Origin: Actinomycetota bacterium | GTDB lineage: Bacteria; Actinomycetota; Acidimicrobiia; Acidimicrobiales; Ilumatobacteraceae | DNA: 47,037 nt | Reading direction: 5' to 3' | Assembly (NCBI GenBank): GCA_016213665.1 | Contig: JACQZX010000010.1 | Location: 1-47,037, forward strand | Part shown: positions 42,567 through 47,037 of the stretch, in pieces | How positions within the stretch are numbered: the stretch's first letter is position 1 | Layout of the letters: every line of letters begins with the position of its first letter | Translations under genes and position numbers: made by a program | Notes under the pieces: model-generated | What the model saw: the letters and a program-made list of their open reading frames with translations, nothing else | Databases searched by the model: none | Told to the model about the DNA's origin: nothing

Positions 42567-43655
42567 CTACACGTTGAAGCGAAACTCCATCACGTCGCCG
42601 TCGATGGGGTGGTAATCCTTGCCTTCGATGCGGATCTTGCCGAGGTCCTTGGCCTTGTTCCAGCCGCCGATTTCCAACAGGTCGTCCCAATGGATGACCT
42701 CGGCCTTGATGAAGCCGCGCTGGAAATCGGTGTGGATGCGGCCGGCGCACTCGGGCGCCGACGAACCGGCGTAGAACGTCCACGCCCTCGTCTCCTTTTC
42801 GCCGGTCGTGAAGTAGGTGCGTAGCCCGAGTAGGTGATACGCCGAGCGCACCATTCGGAACAGCGCACCCTCGCCGAGTCCGAAGCCTTGCAACATCTCC
42901 GCGCGTTCTACCGGATCAGTGATCGTCGCGGCCTCTGCTTCCAGCTGCACACACATGCCGATCACCTCCACGTTGTCGCCTGCGGAAGTGAACTCGTCGC
43001 GCACTCGCTGCTCGATCGCGTCGACCTGCGGCAACTCGTCCTCTCCAACGTTGACCACCGCCAGGACCGAACGGTTGGTGAGCAGGAAGTAGGGCTTCAA
43101 CGTTTGGCGAAATTCGCCGGACAGACCGGCGCGATACAGCGGCTTACCCTCGCTGAGCGCGTCGTAGGCAGCTTGCAGTGCCTCCAGCTCGGCGGCGGCA
43201 CCTTTGTCGAGCTTCGCTTGTCGAGTTGCCTGGTTGAGTCGTTTCTCGACCGTCTCCAAGTCGGCGAGTGCCAGTTCGATCTCGACCACGCGCAGATGCT
43301 CGATCGGATCGCTCGGGCCGGTCACGTCGTCGTCTACGAACGCACGCAACACGAACACGATCGCATCGACCTCACGGATGTTGGCGAGGAACTTGTTGCC
43401 GAGCCCTTCTCCCTTCGACGCACCCTCCACCAGGCCGCCGATGTCGACCACTTCCACCTGCGCATGCACCAACACCTTGGTCTTGCTCATCGCACCCAAC
43501 CGCTCGACGCGATCGTCGGGCACCCGCGCGACGCCGATGTTGGGGTCTTTGGTGGCGAACGGGTACGGCGCCGCCAGGGCACCTCCGCCCGTGAGTGCGT
43601 TGTACAACGAGCTCTTGCCCGCGTTGGGGAGACCGACCAGGCCGAAGCGTTCCAT
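42567..43655 (-). CDS. ychF: Redox-regulated ATPase YchF (Obg family)
   Basis: 362-aa translation-associated P-loop ATPase. P-loop GLPNAGKSS, switch region DIGGLVEGASKGEGLGNKFL, an inserted coiled-coil helical hairpin (residues about 135-175), NVGEDELP, and the C-terminal TGS domain (TYFTTGEKETRAWTF...DLLEIGGWNKAKDLGKIRIEGKDY). ATG 43655 is the family start; upstream residues do not match. TAGTGT lies 11 nt before it. Confidence 0.96.
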   Translation of the reverse strand: MERFGLVGLPNAGKSSLYNALTGGGALAAPYPFATKDPNIGVARVPDDRVERLGAMSKTKVLVHAQVEVVDIGGLVEGASKGEGLGNKFLANIREVDAIVFVLRAFVDDDVTGPSDPIEHLRVVEIELALADLETVEKRLNQATRQAKLDKGAAAELEALQAAYDALSEGKPLYRAGLSGEFRQTLKPYFLLTNRSVLAVVNVGEDELPQVDAIEQRVRDEFTSAGDNVEVIGMCVQLEAEAATITDPVERAEMLQGFGLGEGALFRMVRSAYHLLGLRTYFTTGEKETRAWTFYAGSSAPECAGRIHTDFQRGFIKAEVIHWDDLLEIGGWNKAKDLGKIRIEGKDYHPIDGDVMEFRFNV

Positions 43656-43711
43656 AGGGAGGGTGCACACTACCGGCGGCACGCACCGGCGAGGATTGCC
43701 GCTCGGCCGCG

Positions 43712-44962
43712 ATGACTGTGCCCAGTGCAGTCGTGAAACCTTTCGCCCTTTCGAGACTCGTGATTCTTGTGATGGTCGCGGCGTCGCTGCTACCGGCCGC
43801 CTTGGTCACGCGGGTTGCAGCCAACGACCTCGGTACCACAATCCCTGGCCACTGCATTGAGCACACGACATTCAGCGACGGTGACGATGCGAGCGACGAC
43901 TATCGCTGCGCGGGAATCGCGATCGAGTTCCATACCGCCGGTGTGGAGAACTCGCCGTTTCCGATATGGGCCGGGCAATGGCTGTTCCGCGACCCATCGA
44001 GCAACTTTCGCGTGGGGTCCTGCACGTTCAACAGGGGCGTGCACCCCAACATCACTTCACCGTCGCGGTGGGTAGCGCAGTCGTTTCCCAACGATCCCGG
44101 AGGTGAGCGTGCCGCCTACCTGGCATGGAAATACGGCGACACCACAGACAACCTCATCGCCGCGGGACTGTGGGCCGTGTTCCATTACTACGCGCAGGAC
44201 GCGGCCGGTCCCAATCGGGCGACCGACCCGAACGCGCCGTTGGTACCGACGCTCGGCGGCGTCGGCGCCGCTTCGGGCCGCCCCGACCTGCAAGCGACGG
44301 CGATCGCGTTGCACAACGAGGCCGATCAACTCGTCGAGCCGTGGACGCTGTCGCTCGCCGTCGGGGCAGATGGTGTTGCGACGGCGACGCTCGTCGCCGG
44401 TGCGAACCCTGTTCCAGACCAACCAATCTCCGTCCTCGTGAGCGGGCTCGATGCGCCGCTGGTTGCCACCACGGGTACGGATGGCTCAGCCACGGTGACG
44501 GTGCTTCTGCCGCTTGGCACCGTCACCGTGGTCGCCACTGCCGCGGCGCCGGGCCCAGCCGACACGTATCGCGGCCAGCCGGCCAGCGACAACGGGCAGG
44601 GCGCGCAGACCCTGATCACCGGTGGAGTTTCACGATTGTTGCGCACGGAGGTGCTCGTGGAAGTCGCACCCGCGGCGCCGCCGACGACCGAGCCGCCGAC
44701 GACCACCACATCAACGGAAGCGATCGCCCCGACGACGGAGGCCGTGATTCCCACCACCGAACCGACGACCGAAGTGACCGGCACGACCGCCGAGCCGGTG
44801 ATCGCGGAACTGACAACGGCGCCGCCGACGACGACCGCTCCCGGGCAACTGCCGCGTACCGGAGGCGGTGGCGACATGCCGGTTGCCTACCTGGGCACAG
44901 CGTTCGTGGTGGGTGGCGTCGGTCTCATCGGCACGCTGCGTCGTCGTCGGTCGCTCACTTAG
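43712..44962 (+). CDS. LPxTG cell-wall-anchored surface protein
   Basis: 416-aa secreted protein. It has an N-terminal signal peptide (LVILVMVAASLLPAALVTRVAA), a domain with Cys and aromatic residues (CAGIAIEF, GQWLFRDP, LAAGLWAVFHYYAQ) recalling thioester-type adhesin domains, a beta-sandwich-like repeat region (about 210-300), and a Thr/Glu/Pro wall-spanning stretch. The C-terminal sorting signal is LPRTG (residues 380-384), a hydrophobic helix and RRRR tail. A sortase should link it to the cell wall. The adhesin resemblance is weak; the anchor is clear. Confidence 0.82.
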   Translation: MTVPSAVVKPFALSRLVILVMVAASLLPAALVTRVAANDLGTTIPGHCIEHTTFSDGDDASDDYRCAGIAIEFHTAGVENSPFPIWAGQWLFRDPSSNFRVGSCTFNRGVHPNITSPSRWVAQSFPNDPGGERAAYLAWKYGDTTDNLIAAGLWAVFHYYAQDAAGPNRATDPNAPLVPTLGGVGAASGRPDLQATAIALHNEADQLVEPWTLSLAVGADGVATATLVAGANPVPDQPISVLVSGLDAPLVATTGTDGSATVTVLLPLGTVTVVATAAAPGPADTYRGQPASDNGQGAQTLITGGVSRLLRTEVLVEVAPAAPPTTEPPTTTTSTEAIAPTTEAVIPTTEPTTEVTGTTAEPVIAELTTAPPTTTAPGQLPRTGGGGDMPVAYLGTAFVVGGVGLIGTLRRRRSLT

Positions 44963-44965
44963 ACT
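44960..44965 (+). promoter_or_regulatory. -10 box TAGACT overlapping the LPxTG gene's stop codon
   Basis: TAGACT begins with the TAG stop of the preceding gene (44960-44962) and ends 7 nt before the GTG at 44973. It matches the TAnnnT consensus exactly and sets the PHP gene's start. Confidence 0.55.
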
Positions 44966-44972
44966 TGCGTGG

Positions 44973-45977
44973 GTGACACCCGTTGCGGCCCTGGAACGCG
45001 TCGTTCACTGTCTCGATCGCGCGCACGACACGGGCTTCAAGACCAAGGCCTTTGTTCGAGCGTTGGAAGTCGCCCGCAGCCTCTCGGCCGACGAACTTGC
45101 ACAGCGCGCGGCCGCCGACACGCTCACCGAGCTCGACGGCATCGGCGACAGTTCGGCAACGGTGATTCGCCAAGCACTGGCCGGCGGCGAGGTCGCGTAC
45201 CTCGCGGACCTGGAGGCCAAAACACAATTACCGATTACTGCCGCCGGGGCTGTCTACCGCGACGCGTTGCTCGGCGATCTGCACATGCACAGCCGCTGGA
45301 GCGATGGTGGCGCGACTATCGAAGCGATGGCGCGTACGGCAATGGCGATAGGGCATGAGTACATGGTGCTCACCGATCACTCGCCGCGCCTGACGGTCGC
45401 ACACGGGCTCAGCGAGGAGCGCCTGCACCAACAGGTCGCCGATGTGGCATCGCTGAACGCGCAACTGGCGCCGTTTCGAATCCTGACCGGCATCGAAGTC
45501 GACATCCTTGAGGACGGCACGCTCGATCATGGCGATGCAGTGTTGGCGCAGCTTGATGTCGTCGTGGCCAGCGTGCACAGCAAGCTGCGTATGGAGAGCA
45601 AGGCGATGACCGAGCGGATGGTGCGGGCAGTCGCCAACCCGCACGTCGACATCCTCGGCCATTGCACCGGACGCATGATCGGCAAGCGCGACCCGAGCAC
45701 ATTCGATCCCGATTATGTCTTCGCCGCCTGCGCCCAGTTCCACACCGCAGTTGAGATCAACTGTCGCCCCGAGCGTCTCGACCCGCCGCGCCCACTGCTG
45801 CGAATGGCCATCGATTACGGCTGCCATTTCGCCATCGACAGCGATGCCCACGCCACAGGACAATTGGAGTGGCAACCCCTCGGCTGTAATCGCGCCGCCG
45901 AAATGGGCGTACCCCTCGACCGGGTGCTCAACACCTGGCCCGCCGACCAACTTCTCGCCTGGACGACCCGCGTTTGA
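44973..45977 (+). CDS. PHP phosphoesterase with PolX-like helix-hairpin-helix domain, no polymerase
   Basis: 334-aa protein. Residues 1-80 are helical with an HhH-like ELDGIGDSSATVIRQAL, resembling the DNA-binding N-terminus of bacterial PolX. The polymerase palm is missing and a complete PHP domain follows directly: GDLHMHSRWSDGG, VLTDHSPRL, GIEVDIL, VASVHSKL, ILGHCTGR, EINCRPERLDPP and IDSDAHATG, carrying all expected metal ligands. It probably hydrolyses phosphate esters, perhaps DNA ends (inference). The stop codon lies inside a 22-bp hairpin. Confidence 0.87.
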   Translation: MTPVAALERVVHCLDRAHDTGFKTKAFVRALEVARSLSADELAQRAAADTLTELDGIGDSSATVIRQALAGGEVAYLADLEAKTQLPITAAGAVYRDALLGDLHMHSRWSDGGATIEAMARTAMAIGHEYMVLTDHSPRLTVAHGLSEERLHQQVADVASLNAQLAPFRILTGIEVDILEDGTLDHGDAVLAQLDVVVASVHSKLRMESKAMTERMVRAVANPHVDILGHCTGRMIGKRDPSTFDPDYVFAACAQFHTAVEINCRPERLDPPRPLLRMAIDYGCHFAIDSDAHATGQLEWQPLGCNRAAEMGVPLDRVLNTWPADQLLAWTTRV

Positions 45978-46017
45978 ACGGTTGCGCACGCCGGGCGTGC
46001 GCAACCGTGCAAACGCG
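45969..46017. terminator. 22-bp inverted repeat after the PHP gene
   Basis: Bases 45969-45990 pair with 45996-46017, 21 of 22 positions, around the loop CCGGG. It includes the PHP stop codon. No T-run follows, so it is a terminator of the GC-rich actinobacterial type or an mRNA-protecting hairpin, placed just before the bL37 promoter. Confidence 0.6.
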
Positions 46018-46035
46018 AACCCAGGCGGCGGCCGG

Positions 46036-46041
46036 TAGGCT
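46036..46041 (+). promoter_or_regulatory. -10 box TAGGCT for bL37
   Basis: TAGGCT ends 8 nt before the ATG at 46050, giving a leader of one or two nucleotides at most. Confidence 0.45.
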
Positions 46042-46049
46042 CGACGGCT

Positions 46050-46136
46050 ATGTCGAAGAAGACCAAGAAGCGCAAGGCGCGCCTGCGCCGCAGCAAGGCC
46101 AACCACGGCAAGCGCCCGAATATGGGGCGTGGCTGA
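46050..46136 (+). CDS. Large ribosomal subunit protein bL37
   Basis: 28-aa basic peptide: MSKKTKKRKARLRRSKANHG followed by KRPNMGRG. The KANHGKRPN core matches the actinobacterial bL37 peptide found in mycobacterial 50S structures. It is leaderless or nearly so. Its last 8 bases overlap the GTG of the prolyl oligopeptidase gene, so the two are coupled. Confidence 0.88.
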   Translation: MSKKTKKRKARLRRSKANHGKRPNMGRG

Positions 46137-47037
46137 GGCCTCTCCGACCCGTGCACCCGCCACCCGGCGTGGTGCCGAGGTCGACGTTTACCATGGCGTC
46201 GAGGTGCCCGATCCGTACCGGTGGCTAGAAGACGGCGAGTCCGCCGAGGTTGCTCAGTGGGTCGACGAGCACAACCAACGAACTCGGGCGGTGCTCGACG
46301 CCCGGCCCACGCGCGGTCACTGGCACGAACGATTGGCGGCGCTAACCGCGCTACCCACCACCTTGTCGTTGACGGTGCGCGGCGACCGATTGTTCGTTCT
46401 TGAACGGGCGGCCGGCGCCGACCAGTTCGCACTCGTGCTGCGCAGCGCCTCCGATGCGTCGCTGCCTGCGCGCACGCTTGTCGACCCGGCCGAACTGGCG
46501 GCCGATGCCGCGGTGGCAATCGACTGGTTTCACCCGTCGCACGACGGCACGATGGTCGCCTACGGACTTAGCGAGGGTGGCAGCGAGAACAGCGTTCTGC
46601 ACGTGATGGATGTGGCGAGTGGGCACATAGACCCACTGCGCATCGGCAACACGCGTGCGGCAAGCGTGGCCTGGCTGCCGGATAACTCTGCGTTCTGGTA
46701 CGCCGTTTATCCAACTGGCGACGAATACAACCGCCACATCCGCTTCCATCGCCTCGGAAGTGATCCGACTGACGACGCCATCGCCTTCGACCGCCTGCCC
46801 ACCCCCGAATCGTGGCCGGATGTGACGAGCAGCCGCGACGGGCGTTACCTGCTCGTGCACCTGATGGTGACTTGGACGCAGATCGACATCCATCTACTCG
46901 ACGTTGCCAGTGGAACATGGATGCCCGTTGTCGAGGGAGTAGATGCCCAAACGAGCCTGCACTTCGATGGCGATTCATTGGTTGGCGTCACGACTCGCGA
47001 CGCACCCAACGGACGGGTTGTTCGCGCATCGCTCAGC
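46129..47037 (+). CDS. Prolyl oligopeptidase-family (S9A) peptidase, N-terminal part (runs off window)
   Basis: 303 codons are present and the frame is open to the end of the window. From GTG 46129 the protein reads VAEASPTRAP and soon shows the S9A signature YHGVEVPDPYRWLEDGES, followed by propeller blades (AIDWFHPSHDGTMVAYGLSEGG, SVAWLPDNSAFWYAVYP). The catalytic alpha/beta domain must lie beyond the window. Such enzymes cleave short peptides after Pro. The start overlaps bL37 by 8 nt. Confidence 0.88.
   Translation, partial: MAEASPTRAPATRRGAEVDVYHGVEVPDPYRWLEDGESAEVAQWVDEHNQRTRAVLDARPTRGHWHERLAALTALPTTLSLTVRGDRLFVLERAAGADQFALVLRSASDASLPARTLVDPAELAADAAVAIDWFHPSHDGTMVAYGLSEGGSENSVLHVMDVASGHIDPLRIGNTRAASVAWLPDNSAFWYAVYPTGDEYNRHIRFHRLGSDPTDDAIAFDRLPTPESWPDVTSSRDGRYLLVHLMVTWTQIDIHLLDVASGTWMPVVEGVDAQTSLHFDGDSLVGVTTRDAPNGRVVRASLS

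Overview
The window comes from a high-GC member of Actinomycetota, most likely the Acidimicrobiia (Ilumatobacter-like). The evidence is a SenX3-RegX3 type two-component pair, a mycothiol-dependent enzyme family member, the tiny actinobacterial ribosomal proteins bS22 and bL37, Thr-rich lipoproteins, an LPxTG surface protein, many GTG starts, and the mycobacterial-style gene neighbourhood rsmI / metG-tatD-x-rsmA-ispE / glmU-prs / rplY-pth / mfd. The class-level assignment is inference; no rRNA is present.

Layout. 1-2.8 kb: end of a sensor kinase, its response regulator and an MFS transporter. 10.3-2.9 kb (minus strand): PQQ-propeller lipoprotein, formate/nitrite-type channel, SGNH lipoprotein, an FrhB-type Fe-S/flavin protein translationally coupled to tryptophan 2,3-dioxygenase, and a CocE-type hydrolase. 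10.4-15.2 kb: divergent deoxynucleoside catabolism locus (deoA versus deoC plus two aldehyde dehydrogenase genes, the second only an N-terminal half). 15.2-19.1 kb: AlaX-type editing protein, a decayed class-III aminotransferase, and an alkylation-repair pair (Ada-AlkA fusion and Ogt). 19.1-36 kb: housekeeping core with mfd, pth, rplY, prs, a shortened glmU, tRNA-Gln, bS22, ispE, rsmA, tatD and metG, plus accessory genes (zincin lipoprotein, polytopic membrane protein, mycothiol enzyme). 36-47 kb: HAD phosphatase, rsmI, DUF192, EamA transporter, trmB, sulfatase, two GNATs, ychF, LPxTG protein, PHP phosphoesterase, bL37 and the start of a prolyl oligopeptidase.

How the genes fit together. deoA, deoC and the ALDH pair can take deoxynucleosides to acetate or acetyl units. 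The FrhB-like protein plus tryptophan dioxygenase, near a formate-type channel, suggest a tryptophan/formate module. Many starts lie 6-8 nt downstream of a TAnnnT-like -10 box, so leaderless mRNAs appear common here; twice the TAG stop of the upstream gene is part of that box.

Most interesting observations: the FrhB-TDO unit, the split ALDH16-like pair, a GlmU lacking its acetyltransferase active site, 15-nt in-frame repeats in two or three housekeeping genes, a shared palindromic repeat element in two intergenic regions, and a palindromic operator candidate between mfd and the zincin gene. No CRISPR array, prophage or insertion sequence was seen.
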